From the NCBI GenBank assembly GCA_934095845.1, contig CAKOKS010000002.1:62001-126000 (forward strand): a stretch of 64,000 nucleotides of DNA. The letters run 5' to 3'. Shown here piece after piece: positions 43,732 to 52,705 of the stretch (the stretch's first letter is position 1; every line of letters begins with the position of its first letter). Below the pieces are notes generated by a model. That model worked only from the letters and a program-made list of their open reading frames with translations, did not search any database and had not been told where the DNA came from. The translations under genes and the position numbers were made by a program. Origin of the DNA: an uncultured Bacilli bacterium (GTDB lineage Bacteria > Bacillota_I > Bacilli_A > RF39 > UBA660).

Positions 43732-45598
43732 TATTAGAATCCTTACTATAATGTTTTTTTAAATATACAGATAAAACTGATATATCAGTTAAATTTACTC
43801 CACTAATTCTAGTAGCTTGTGCTAAAGTTTGAGGGCGCACTTGTTTTAATTTTTGTTTTGCTTCACTGGCAATATTAGAAACTAAATCATAGTTAATATC
43901 TTCAGGAATTTGTTTAGTTTCAAGCTTTAACATGTGTTCTATTTCACGATTTGTTTTTTCAATATATCCTTCATATTTTATTTCAATTTCAACTACTTCT
44001 AGTATTTCTTTATCATATTCTTTTGATAAATATGGAACTAAGTCATTAATTTTTATTTGAGGTCTTTTAAGTAATAAATATCCACTTATACCTGTATCAA
44101 GTGATTCAACATTTAAGTGATTTTTTATCTCTTCAGTAATATTTTTATTATTTATTTTTAAAGTTTTTAATTCATTTATTAATGATTCAATGTTTTTTTC
44201 TTTTTCTAATAAATTATTATATTGTTCATCTGTTACTGAACCATATTTATATCCTATTCTTCTTAATCTTAAATCAGCATTATCATGTCTTAAAACTAAT
44301 CTATATTCGGCACGACTTGTTAATAATCTATAAGGTTCTTTTGTTCCCTTTGTTACTAAGTCGTCAATTAATACGCCGATATAAGCTTCGTTTCTTTTTA
44401 AAATTAATGGTTCTTCACCTTTAACCTTTTGACTAGCATTAATTCCAGCAATTAAACCTTGCCCAGCTGCTTCTTCATAACCACTTGTTCCATTAATTTG
44501 TCCAGCTGTAAATAAATTATTAATTATTTTAGATTCTAGGGATGGTTTCATTTGTAATGGATTAATGGCATCATATTCAATTGCATAAGCATATTTTAAT
44601 ATCTTAGCATTTTCTAATCCTTTTAAACTATGTACCATTTTTTCTTGAACATCTATTGGCATAGATGTAGAAAATCCTTGTAAATAAAGATCTGGATAAT
44701 AATCACTTTCTGGTTCTAGAAATAATTGATGTCTTTCTTTATCTTTAAATCTAACTACTTTATCTTCAATACTAGGACAATATCTAGGACCAATTCCTTC
44801 TGCATATCCTCCATACATAGCTGATTTATCTAAATTATCTTTTATAATTTTATGAGTTTCTTCATTAGTATAAACTAAATAACATTTTCTTTGTTTTTTA
44901 GGGTCATAGTCAGGTTTTCTATCAAATGAGAAAGAAAGTAATTCATCATCGCCTAATTCTTCTGTTAATACTGAATAATCTACTGTATTTGGATCAATTC
45001 TTTGAGGAGTTCCAGTTTTTAGTCTTTGTATTTCTAAACCTAAAGATCTTAATTTATCTGATAAATGTTTACTACTTGTTTCTCCATGAGGTCCTTCATA
45101 TTTAAAAGTTGAACCGACAAGTATTTTACTCTTTAGATATGTACCAGTAGTTAAAACTAAACTTTTACAATAATATTCATTTTTTGATTCACATATTATC
45201 CCTTTAATTGTGTTATTTTCGACAATTAAGTCTTCTACCATTTCTTCTATAATGTCTAAATTTTCAATTTTATTTAACTCTTCTTTCATATTTTTAGGAT
45301 AAGTTATTTTATCTCCTTGAGCACGTAGACTTTTAACAGCTGGACCTTTTCCTGAATTTAACATTTTTATTTGTAAATGTGATTTATCTGCAACACGACC
45401 CATAAGTCCACCTAAGGCATCTATTTCTCTTACAACTATTCCCTTGGCTGTTCCACCTATACTTGGATTACATGGCATATCAGCAATATTATTCATATTT
45501 GAAGTTATTAAAGCAGTGTGCATTCCACATCTTGCTGCAGAGGCAGCTGCTTCGCATCCAGCATGTCCTCCTCCAACAACTATTACATCATAGTTCAT
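43724..45598 (-). CDS. mnmG: tRNA uridine-5-carboxymethylaminomethyl modification enzyme MnmG
   Basis: 624 aa FAD protein. With MnmE it modifies U34 of some tRNAs. VVGGGHAGCEAA binds FAD, CNPSIGGTAKGIVVREIDALGG and AGQINGTSGYEEAAGQG are signatures, and RPQTLAQATRISGV lies in the C-terminal helical region. Full length. Confidence 0.97.
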   Translation of the reverse strand: MNYDVIVVGGGHAGCEAAASAARCGMHTALITSNMNNIADMPCNPSIGGTAKGIVVREIDALGGLMGRVADKSHLQIKMLNSGKGPAVKSLRAQGDKITYPKNMKEELNKIENLDIIEEMVEDLIVENNTIKGIICESKNEYYCKSLVLTTGTYLKSKILVGSTFKYEGPHGETSSKHLSDKLRSLGLEIQRLKTGTPQRIDPNTVDYSVLTEELGDDELLSFSFDRKPDYDPKKQRKCYLVYTNEETHKIIKDNLDKSAMYGGYAEGIGPRYCPSIEDKVVRFKDKERHQLFLEPESDYYPDLYLQGFSTSMPIDVQEKMVHSLKGLENAKILKYAYAIEYDAINPLQMKPSLESKIINNLFTAGQINGTSGYEEAAGQGLIAGINASQKVKGEEPLILKRNEAYIGVLIDDLVTKGTKEPYRLLTSRAEYRLVLRHDNADLRLRRIGYKYGSVTDEQYNNLLEKEKNIESLINELKTLKINNKNITEEIKNHLNVESLDTGISGYLLLKRPQIKINDLVPYLSKEYDKEILEVVEIEIKYEGYIEKTNREIEHMLKLETKQIPEDINYDLVSNIASEAKQKLKQVRPQTLAQATRISGVNLTDISVLSVYLKKHYSKDSNNE

Positions 45599-45610
45599 AT
45601 TTTCACTTCC

Positions 45611-46966
45611 TTATTTTCCTAAGCAAAATTTACTAAATAAAGTATCTAGTAATTCATCTTTATAAACGGCACCTATAATTTCTCCTAAATAATTATAAGC
45701 ATCATTTAAATCAACTGAAATCATTTCAAAAGGTATTTCATCTTTAATTGATTTAAGAGCATTTTCAATTGATTCAAGTGATTTACGTGTTAATGCAATG
45801 TGTCTTGCATTTGATAGATAATTATAATTCTTACTTTCAATTTCATCAAGATTAAATAATTCAACAATTTTTCTTTTTAAACTATCTAATCCATTTTCAT
45901 TTAATGTATTTCCATAACATATATCAAGTCCATTTAATAAATTTTCATCTATTTTTGAACTTAAATCATTTTTATTTATAAATACTATTTTTTTAGCTCT
46001 GATATCTTTATTTATTACTTCTAATTCTTCTTTATCTAGTGGTTCATTATTATTTAATACAAATATAACTAAATCAGCTTTTTCAAGTTCATCCATGCTT
46101 CTTTTAACACCTATTTGTTCAACTATATCACTGCTTTTTCTAATTCCTGCTGTATCTATAAGATTAAACTTTATTCCATTTATCAATATTGATGACTCAA
46201 CTATATCTCTTGTAGTACCAGCAATATCAGTTACAATTGCTTTATTTTCATTTGTTAAATGATTTAATATACTACTTTTACCAACATTTGGTTTACCTAT
46301 AATAGCAACATCTATTCCATTTTTAACAATATTTATGCTTTCTGAATTCATTAGTAAATTATCTAAGTTTTTCTTTATTTCTTTTAGTTCATTTTCTAGT
46401 GATGAATAAGTTACTTCTGGATTATCTGCTTCTTCTGGATAATCATAGTTAACTTCAAGTTCTGCACTTAAATTCACTATGCGTTCTCTTATATTTTTTA
46501 TTATTTTAGATAAGTTACCTTCAACTTTATTCATTGCATATTTTCTTGATGCTTCACCTTCTGAAGAAATAAGTTCTTGAATTCCTTCAGCTTCTGTTAA
46601 ATCTATTCTTCCATTTAAAAATGCTTTTTTAGTAAATTCTCCAGGAGTTGCAAGTCTACACCCAGCTTTTATTAATAATTCTAAAACTTTATTAGTTGTT
46701 GATATTCCTCCATGACAATTAATTTCTACTACATCTTCTCTAGTAAAAGTCTTAGGAGCACGCATTACAGATACTAAAACTTCATCAACAATATCATCCT
46801 TATCAACTATATAACCATAATGTATAGTATGAGTTTTAACATTTTCTAAATTTTTTCCTTTAAATATTTTATTTGCAATTGAAATTACTTCTGGACCAGA
46901 ACATCTAACTATTGAAATAGCCCCTACTCCTAAAGAAGTTGATATTGCACATATATTTTCATTCAA
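45611..46966 (-). CDS. mnmE: tRNA modification GTPase MnmE
   Basis: 451 aa. N-terminal formyl-THF-binding domain (ICAISTSLGVGAISIVRCSG), helical middle, inserted G domain with GKPNVGKSSILN (G1), DIAGTTRD (G2), DTAGIR (G3), NKND (G4). C-terminal CLGK holds the catalytic Cys. TTG 46966 is preferred because GGTGGTGA lies upstream and family proteins start there; in-frame GTGs at 46981 and 46978 are alternatives. Confidence 0.96.
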   Translation of the reverse strand: MNENICAISTSLGVGAISIVRCSGPEVISIANKIFKGKNLENVKTHTIHYGYIVDKDDIVDEVLVSVMRAPKTFTREDVVEINCHGGISTTNKVLELLIKAGCRLATPGEFTKKAFLNGRIDLTEAEGIQELISSEGEASRKYAMNKVEGNLSKIIKNIRERIVNLSAELEVNYDYPEEADNPEVTYSSLENELKEIKKNLDNLLMNSESINIVKNGIDVAIIGKPNVGKSSILNHLTNENKAIVTDIAGTTRDIVESSILINGIKFNLIDTAGIRKSSDIVEQIGVKRSMDELEKADLVIFVLNNNEPLDKEELEVINKDIRAKKIVFINKNDLSSKIDENLLNGLDICYGNTLNENGLDSLKRKIVELFNLDEIESKNYNYLSNARHIALTRKSLESIENALKSIKDEIPFEMISVDLNDAYNYLGEIIGAVYKDELLDTLFSKFCLGK

Positions 46967-47016
46967 AATAATCACCACCAATAAAAATACAACCCTATTT
47001 TATCACTATAAAGAGT

Positions 47017-47042
47017 AAAAAAAAAGAGAATTATTTATTCTC
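47017..47042 (-). terminator. Terminator after jag
   Basis: Minus-strand stem GAGAAT / ATTCTC followed by nine T; overlaps the jag stop codon. It separates rnpA-yidC-jag from mnmE. Confidence 0.75.
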
Positions 47043-47645
47043 CTTAGGTTTAATTACAACATGTCTTTCTGGTTCTTCACCCACAGATTCAGTATAAACA
47101 TATTTATTATCAGATAATATATTATGTATTATTCTTCTCTCATATGAATTCATGTTTTCTAATTCTACTTCTTCTTTAGTATGTTCTACTTCACGAGCTA
47201 AATTTTTAGCAAGTCTTTCTAAGTATTTAACTTGTTTTTCTTTATAATTTTCTACATCTAGAATTAAGTATGGATACATTCCAATTTCATTCATAACTAC
47301 TTGTTTTACAATTGTTGTAAGTGCAGATAATGTAGCACCATTATGTCCAATAAGTATTTTATTATTATTAGAATACATTTTTACAGTAATTTGTTTTTCT
47401 CTTATTTTAGTTTCAAATGTTACTTCTAAACCCATGGAAGAAGTTATATTTTCAAGGTATTTTTTTATAAATTCAACTATATCTGTTAATTTATAAACAT
47501 ACATTTTTATTACTTCTTTTTTTAAAAGACCAACTTTTTCTTTTTTAATTTTATAAAGAATATCACTTTCTTCTACATTTAGTGAATTAAGTGCATTTTC
47601 TTTTACTTCTTCTTCTGTTTTTCCTTCAAATACTTCAAATTTCAT
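47031..47645 (-). CDS. jag: Jag/KhpB RNA-binding protein
   Basis: 204 aa. Jag-N domain (MKFEVFEGKTEEEVKENAL), KH domain (ILIGHNGATLSAL, the GxxG loop), R3H domain (NSYERRIIHNILSDNKYVYTESVGEEPERHVVI). Acts with KhpA in RNA binding affecting cell-wall growth. Three bp after yidC. Confidence 0.95.
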   Translation of the reverse strand: MKFEVFEGKTEEEVKENALNSLNVEESDILYKIKKEKVGLLKKEVIKMYVYKLTDIVEFIKKYLENITSSMGLEVTFETKIREKQITVKMYSNNNKILIGHNGATLSALTTIVKQVVMNEIGMYPYLILDVENYKEKQVKYLERLAKNLAREVEHTKEEVELENMNSYERRIIHNILSDNKYVYTESVGEEPERHVVIKPKENK

Positions 47646-47647
47646 AA

Positions 47648-48577
47648 CTATCCTACTTTCTTAAATATTATTGTTTGGAATACATTAAATGCATTTGTAA
47701 CTACCCAATATAAAGCAATTGCTGATGGTAATTGAATAGATGCAATACCAATAAATACAGTCATAAATATCATCATATATTTAGTTTGAATTCCACTTTC
47801 AGTTGTTACACTTGTTTGACTCATCGTCATTTTAAATGATAATGCTGTGAATAAAACTATTAAAACAATTAAGATTATGTAGAAATAATTACCTTCTTTT
47901 ATTCCAACCAAAGGTGTTGTACCTAATTGAAATTTCCAAAAATAGTTTTCAAATATTGCTGGAACTCTGTTGATTGCTTCTAGGAAAGCAAAGAATAAAG
48001 GAAGTTGAATAAATGATACTAAGCAACTGCTTATTGGATTAACACTATATTTTTTATAAATATTTAATGTTTCTTGACTCTTTTGCATCATTGATTCTTG
48101 ATCAGTTTTATCTTTATATTTCTTTTCTATTCTTTCAAGTTCAGGTTGAGCTTTCTTTAAATTTTCTTGTTGTCTTATTGTTTTTGCACTGAAAGGCATC
48201 ATTATTAGACGAATAATTATACCGATAACCATTACAGATACACCATAGTTACCAAGTATTTTTCCTAAATTAATGATTACCCAGGCAAGTGGTCTAACAA
48301 ATAATTGAACCCAAAGTCCATTATAAGCTTTTTTCTCATAAATTTTCATATTAGAACATTTTGGTAAATCACTTAATTTAACATCCATATATTCTTCATA
48401 CTTTTTATATTGTTCTAATATTTCTTCATTTTCTGGTAAACAAAGAATATTTGCCGATAAACTTTGACCAGTCTTTTCATCCATTACTCTTTTTTTATCT
48501 CCATCAACTAATTGTTTATTACATCCAGTTAATGTTAGAAGAATAATTGCTGCAATAACACATATTTTCTTTTTCAT
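47648..48577 (-). CDS. yidC: Membrane protein insertase YidC (OxaA)
   Basis: 309 aa. Lipoprotein signal with lipobox LTGC (Cys about 19), then the five-helix YidC core: YGVSVMVIGIIIRLIMMPF, IQLPLFFAFLEAINRVP, and IALYWVVTNAFNVFQTI. The conserved positive residue lies in IIIRLIMMP. In the rnpA-yidC-jag operon. Confidence 0.95.
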   Translation of the reverse strand: MKKKICVIAAIILLTLTGCNKQLVDGDKKRVMDEKTGQSLSANILCLPENEEILEQYKKYEEYMDVKLSDLPKCSNMKIYEKKAYNGLWVQLFVRPLAWVIINLGKILGNYGVSVMVIGIIIRLIMMPFSAKTIRQQENLKKAQPELERIEKKYKDKTDQESMMQKSQETLNIYKKYSVNPISSCLVSFIQLPLFFAFLEAINRVPAIFENYFWKFQLGTTPLVGIKEGNYFYIILIVLIVLFTALSFKMTMSQTSVTTESGIQTKYMMIFMTVFIGIASIQLPSAIALYWVVTNAFNVFQTIIFKKVG

Positions 48578-48585
48578 ATTCTCTC

Positions 48586-48903
48586 CTATTTTAATGTCTT
48601 AATTAATTCATCATTTAAATTACTAAAAGATTCGTTAATTAATCCTTTTTTTATTATTATAATATAATCTTTACTATTTGAAAATAACTTTTTATTATTG
48701 TGAATTAATTCTCTCATAACTCTTTTAGCTCTATTTCTTGTAACTGCATTTCCTAATTTTTTAGAAACCGCTATTCCAAATCTAGAATAAGCTAAATCAT
48801 TATCCTTATTATATATAATAAAATTTTTACTTTTTTTAAAAGGACAATTATGAATAATATATTCAAAGTCCTTATGTTCTTTAACTGTTTCATATTTTTT
48901 CAT
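48586..48903 (-). CDS. rnpA: Ribonuclease P protein component
   Basis: 105 aa. RFGIAVSKKLGNAVTRNRAKRVMRELI is the RNR motif region that binds the P RNA. ATG 48903 follows GAGGAGG; longer in-frame starts have no site. Between rpmH and yidC as in nearly all bacteria. Confidence 0.95.
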   Translation of the reverse strand: MKKYETVKEHKDFEYIIHNCPFKKSKNFIIYNKDNDLAYSRFGIAVSKKLGNAVTRNRAKRVMRELIHNNKKLFSNSKDYIIIIKKGLINESFSNLNDELIKTLK

Positions 48904-48937
48904 AACTATCCTCCTCAAAAATTTAATCATAATAGAA

Positions 48938-48960
48938 TAAAAAGCCACAAAAGTGGCTTA
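48938..48960 (-). terminator. Terminator between rpmH and rnpA
   Basis: Minus-strand stem AAGCCAC / GTGGCTT, loop TTTT, T-run. It should lower rnpA expression relative to rpmH. Confidence 0.8.
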
Positions 48961-48965
48961 ATTAA

Positions 48966-49088
48966 TTATCTACTTAAAATTTTTCTTCCTTTTGCTCTTC
49001 TAGTTTTTAATATTTTAGAATTTTTACGTGCAAAGAATCCATGTTTTTTTGATTTTTTACGATTATTTGGTTGAAATGTTCTTTTCAT
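48966..49088 (-). CDS. rpmH: 50S ribosomal protein L34
   Basis: Only 40 aa, begins MKRTFQPNNRKKSKKHGFFA and ends GRKILSR, the canonical L34 ends. It is about 4 aa shorter than the usual 44 because the middle M-S-T-x-x-G region is compressed. GGAGGTGG lies just upstream of ATG 49088. Adjacent to dnaA and divergent from it. Confidence 0.95.
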   Translation of the reverse strand: MKRTFQPNNRKKSKKHGFFARKNSKILKTRRAKGRKILSR

Positions 49089-49445
49089 TGTTTTCCACCT
49101 CCACATCTCAAAAGCAAGGTTATTATATAATAATAGAAATTAGAAGTCAATTATTTTTACGTATTTTTAGGTAAAAAACTTGGTTTTCAACTTTTCAACG
49201 TTGATTGTTAATAACTTTTTTTAACAATTGAAAACTTTTTTAATTAATTTGTTGAAACTGTTGAAAAGTCTATTTTTTTACGTTATTATAGTATACGAAT
49301 TGTTAATAAGTTTGTTAATAACGTGTTGAAAAAATTATTTTTTAATTTATTACTTTATTTTTCAACAAAAGTGATTTACAATTTACTTAGTTAGAAAAAT
49401 CAAATATGAAAGTTGATTATTTTAATGGTAAAGCAGGGTGGTTAA
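49089..49445. other. oriC: Replication origin, part 1 (upstream of dnaA)
   Basis: 357-bp AT-rich gap between rpmH and dnaA. DnaA-box-like 9-mers TGTTAATAA (minus strand TTATTAACA) lie at 49206-49214, 49301-49309 and 49313-49321. A second motif, TTTTCAAC or GTTGAAAA, recurs at least five times (for example around 49183-49198 and 49261). AT-rich tracts near 49325-49380 could be the unwinding element. Boxes differ from the Bacillus consensus TTATCCACA at two positions. Confidence 0.75.
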
Positions 49446-50798
49446 ATGGATAAGGAAGGTTTTTGGAATACTTTTTTAAATGTTCTTAGCAGTAAGTTAA
49501 ATAATATTTCATTTAACACTTGGTTTAAGGATGCGGATATAATTAGTTTGGATAATCATACTTTAACTATATGTGCTGCTAATAAATATAAAAAAGATTA
49601 TATAAATAATTATTATGAAAACATTATTAAAGATGTTTTAAAAGAAGTAAGTAATGAAGAATATGATTTTGAAGTTATTTGCAAAGAAGATATAAAAGAA
49701 GAAGAGGTCATTATAGAAGAACCTATAATGGATATGCCTAAGTTTAAGAATAACAATTGTAGTAATTTGAATCCAAATTATACATTTGATAATTTTGTTG
49801 TTGGTAATTCTAATAGATTAGCTCAAACAGTTGGCTTGTCAGTTGCTGAACAACCTGGAAAACTTTATAATCCCTTATTTATATATGGAAAAAGTGGGTT
49901 AGGGAAGACACATTTAATGCATGCTATTGGTAATTTTGTTACTGATAACTCAAATAAATCGGTTTTATATGTTACAAGTGAGAGATTTATAACTGATTTT
50001 ACTCAAATTAATAGAAAAGATGATAACAACTTAGATTTAATTGCTCATTTTAAAGAAAAATATCGAAGTGTAGATGTATTAATAATTGATGATATTCAAT
50101 TTTTAGGTGGAGCTAATAAGACTCAAGATGAATTTTTTAACACATTTAATGAATTATATAGTTTAAATAAACAGATAATAATATCATCGGATAGAAGTCC
50201 AGATGACTTAAAAGTACTGGAGGAACGTCTTAGAACAAGGTTTACTTGGGGGCTTACTGTTAATATAATGCCTCCAGATTATGAACTTCGTTTAAAAATT
50301 GTAAAAAATAAGATTGCCGGTCATGAAGTAAGTAAAATGATTGCTCCTGAAGTACTAGAGTATATTGCAAATAACTGTGAAAACGATGTTAGACACTTAG
50401 AAGGTGCAATAAATAGGTTATATGCAGTAACAGCAATGTATTCACCTAAAGAAATTAATCTAGAATTTGCAAAAGATGCATTAAAAGATTATATAGGTTC
50501 TTCAGTATATATAACTAACAATGTTACTAAAATACAGAAAGCTGTTGCTGAATATTATGATTTAACAGTTGAATCATTAAAAAGTAAAAAAAGAACGGCA
50601 ATTATAAATCATGCAAGGCAAGTAGCCATTTACTTATGTAAAATGACAACAGAGGAGACACTTGATAAAATTGGTTTGGAATTTAATAGAGATCATGCTA
50701 CTGTAATTCATGCTTGTGATAAGATAGCTGATAGTTTAAAACAAGATGATGAATTAAAAGAAGAAATTAATAAAATAAAAGATAAAATCATGAATTAA
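49446..50798 (+). CDS. dnaA: Chromosomal replication initiator DnaA
   Basis: 450 aa. Domain I (FLNVLSSKLNNISFNTWF), AAA+ domain with Walker A GKSGLGKTH and Walker B LIIDDIQFL, sensor SSDRSPDDLKVLEERLRTRF, and domain IV with the box-recognition signature GLEFNRDHATVIHACDKI. Normal length. GCAGGGTGG precedes the ATG. Confidence 0.98.
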   Translation: MDKEGFWNTFLNVLSSKLNNISFNTWFKDADIISLDNHTLTICAANKYKKDYINNYYENIIKDVLKEVSNEEYDFEVICKEDIKEEEVIIEEPIMDMPKFKNNNCSNLNPNYTFDNFVVGNSNRLAQTVGLSVAEQPGKLYNPLFIYGKSGLGKTHLMHAIGNFVTDNSNKSVLYVTSERFITDFTQINRKDDNNLDLIAHFKEKYRSVDVLIIDDIQFLGGANKTQDEFFNTFNELYSLNKQIIISSDRSPDDLKVLEERLRTRFTWGLTVNIMPPDYELRLKIVKNKIAGHEVSKMIAPEVLEYIANNCENDVRHLEGAINRLYAVTAMYSPKEINLEFAKDALKDYIGSSVYITNNVTKIQKAVAEYYDLTVESLKSKKRTAIINHARQVAIYLCKMTTEETLDKIGLEFNRDHATVIHACDKIADSLKQDDELKEEINKIKDKIMN

Positions 50799-50940
50799 TG
50801 TTAATAACTTACAACTTATTAACACTAAAATATTAATAAATAAATGTAAAATTAGTTGAAAATAAAGTGTAAATGGTAGTTTTCAACAATTTCAACACTA
50901 ATAATAAAAATAATATATATAAAAGAAAGAAGGAATAAAT
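50799..50940. other. oriC: Replication origin, part 2 (dnaA-dnaN gap)
   Basis: TGTTAATAA at 50799-50807 directly after the dnaA stop and TTATTAACA at 50816-50824 in the opposite sense, plus AGTTGAAAA and TTTTCAAC motifs at 50853-50886. This fits the bipartite origins of many Bacillota, with boxes on both sides of dnaA. Confidence 0.6.
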
Positions 50941-52062
50941 ATGAAATTTAGAATTAAAAAGAATATTATTTTAGACCAATTAGTAAATGTAAGTAAGGCT
51001 ATATCAAGTAGAAATATAATACCTATACTTAATGGTATTAAGTTTGAACTTACTGAAGAAGGATTAACACTTATGGCAAGTGATACTGATTTAACTATCA
51101 GATCATTTATAGAAAAAGATAAAATAGAAAGTATTGAATCTACTGGAACAATTATTATTCAAAGTAAATTCTTAATAGATATTATTAGAAAAATGCCAAG
51201 TGACATTGTAAACTTTGAAGTAATTGATGATTTAAAAATAATGATTTACACTGACAATAGTAAATATAACTTAAATTGTTTAAATAGTTTAGATTATCCA
51301 CAAATAGATATAGAAGAAAATGATAATTTTATTACTTTAAAATCAGGAGAGTTGAAAACTTTAATTAAACAAGTAATATTTGCTATATCAACTCAAGAAT
51401 CTCGTCCATTACTTACTGGTATTAATATAAAAGTTAATGGTAATGTTTTAGAGGCTATTGCAACAGATTCATATAGACTTGCTAAAAAGACAATTATATT
51501 AGATGAAAATTATTCTTTACCTGTTGATATAGTTATTCCTGGTAAAAATATTGATAATTTAGATAAAATATTAGAAGATAGTGAAGATTTAGTTGAAATC
51601 CATATATTTAATAACAAAATTTTATTTAAATATAAAAATGTTGATTTCCAATCAAACTTATTAAATGGTACTTATCCAAATACTTCTTCATTTATACCAA
51701 ATGATTTCATATTTATTATTACAACTAAATTAAATGATTTATTCTCTTCAATAGATCGTGCTGCATTACTAGCACAAAGTAAAGAAAAAAATATCATAAA
51801 AATGGAAACTAAAGAAAATATGTTAGAGATTTCATCATTTGCATCTGAAATTGGTAAAGTTGAAGATTATATTAATATAGATAAAAATACTTCTGAAGAT
51901 ATATCAATTTCATTCAGTGCAAAATATATGATGGATGCATTAAAAACATTTGATAGTGAAGATATAACAATATTTATGAATGGAGATTCTAAACCAATTA
52001 TCTTAAAATCAGCTACTGATGAAACATTAATTCAATTGATTTTACCTATTAAAACTTATTAG
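50941..52062 (+). CDS. dnaN: DNA polymerase III beta clamp
   Basis: 373 aa with the three repeated clamp domains. SSRNIIPILNGIKFEL, SRPLLTGINIKVNG, ATDSYRLAKK and the C-terminal LILPIKTY (hydrophobic partner-binding end) are conserved. GAAAGAAGGAAT precedes the ATG. Confidence 0.97.
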   Translation: MKFRIKKNIILDQLVNVSKAISSRNIIPILNGIKFELTEEGLTLMASDTDLTIRSFIEKDKIESIESTGTIIIQSKFLIDIIRKMPSDIVNFEVIDDLKIMIYTDNSKYNLNCLNSLDYPQIDIEENDNFITLKSGELKTLIKQVIFAISTQESRPLLTGINIKVNGNVLEAIATDSYRLAKKTIILDENYSLPVDIVIPGKNIDNLDKILEDSEDLVEIHIFNNKILFKYKNVDFQSNLLNGTYPNTSSFIPNDFIFIITTKLNDLFSSIDRAALLAQSKEKNIIKMETKENMLEISSFASEIGKVEDYINIDKNTSEDISISFSAKYMMDALKTFDSEDITIFMNGDSKPIILKSATDETLIQLILPIKTY

Positions 52063-52096
52063 AATATTAGAAAATTTAACTAATATTCTTTTTTTT
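52062..52096 (+). terminator. Terminator of dnaN
   Basis: GAATATTAG / CTAATATTC stem followed by eight T. It begins in the dnaN stop codon and splits dnaAN from the comK-like gene. Confidence 0.85.
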
Positions 52097-52148
52097 GACA
52101 AAATTCGTGCTTTTCATCTGTTAGTATACAACCTCACAGGAGGGTTTT

Positions 52149-52604
52149 ATGAAAGAATATATGATTACGGATGATACATATGCAATACTTCCAAATGGAC
52201 CAAAAAAGTCTATTATTATTGAAGAAGAAAATCAATTTTATATAGATAATAGTCCAAGAGTTGTTATTAAGAAGAATGCTTTAATGTATGGATCAAGTAT
52301 GGATGGAAGGGTAGAAGGTAGTATTTATTCAATTGGTTCTTCTTACAAGACACCAATAATGCTTAGTGAAAAGAACTGTTTGCTATTATTTCCAACATCT
52401 TCTCCAAGATTAAGGTCTTGTATGTGGATTAATCTCATCAATGTAAAAAATATATTAAAAGATGGTAAAAATGGTAATGGAATAGTTGAATTTAAGAATG
52501 GAACATTCCTTTATTTAGAAATATCTTTTTATATATTAAATAACCAATATAACAGAGCTTTAAGATTAGCTCTAATAAGTGGGAAAAATAACTTAATTAA
52601 GTAG
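52149..52604 (+). CDS. ComK-like competence transcription factor
   Basis: 151 aa. Follows ComK from end to end: DTYAILPNG, SPRVVIKKNALMYGSSMDGR (compare I-x-x-S-C...G-S-S-Y-x-G-R), KTPIMLS, LLLFPTSSPRLRSCMWI (F-P-T-x-S-P...C-x-W-I), VEFKNGTFLYLEIS and NQYNRAL. ComK drives competence genes in Bacillus. Its location between dnaN and recF, where yaaA normally sits, is unusual. It has GGAGGG before the ATG, its own upstream terminator, and TTGACA at 52095-52100, although the -10 spacing is poor. Confidence 0.85.
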   Translation: MKEYMITDDTYAILPNGPKKSIIIEEENQFYIDNSPRVVIKKNALMYGSSMDGRVEGSIYSIGSSYKTPIMLSEKNCLLLFPTSSPRLRSCMWINLINVKNILKDGKNGNGIVEFKNGTFLYLEISFYILNNQYNRALRLALISGKNNLIK

Positions 52605-52632
52605 ATTTTTCCTTTTTTTGTGTATTAAAATA

Positions 52633-52641
52633 TGATATAAT
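52633..52641 (+). promoter_or_regulatory. Extended -10 promoter of recF-gyrBA
   Basis: TGATATAAT, perfect -10 with TGN; upstream is a T-rich tract without a good -35. The predicted start near 52648 gives a 58-nt leader before recF. Confidence 0.6.
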
Positions 52642-52646
52642 TAATA

Positions 52647-52673
52647 TGTGTATAGGAGTACACAAATATGTGA
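52647..52673 (+). promoter_or_regulatory. Leader hairpin and start-stop mini-ORF before recF
   Basis: TGTGTA / TACACA forms a small hairpin whose loop TAGGAG contains a Shine-Dalgarno sequence. Nine nt after AGGAG comes ATG TGA (52668-52673), a start codon followed directly by a stop. It could stall ribosomes in the leader; chance is not excluded. Confidence 0.35.
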
Positions 52674-52705
52674 AAATCTTTTAAAATTGAAATTAGGGGG
52701 TAAAA

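Noticed and set aside
52095..52128. Clear sigma-A promoter or ComK box for the comK-like gene
   Set aside because: TTGACA is present but no -10 lies at 16-18 bp, and no exact AAAA-N5-TTTT pair of boxes with the right spacing was found.
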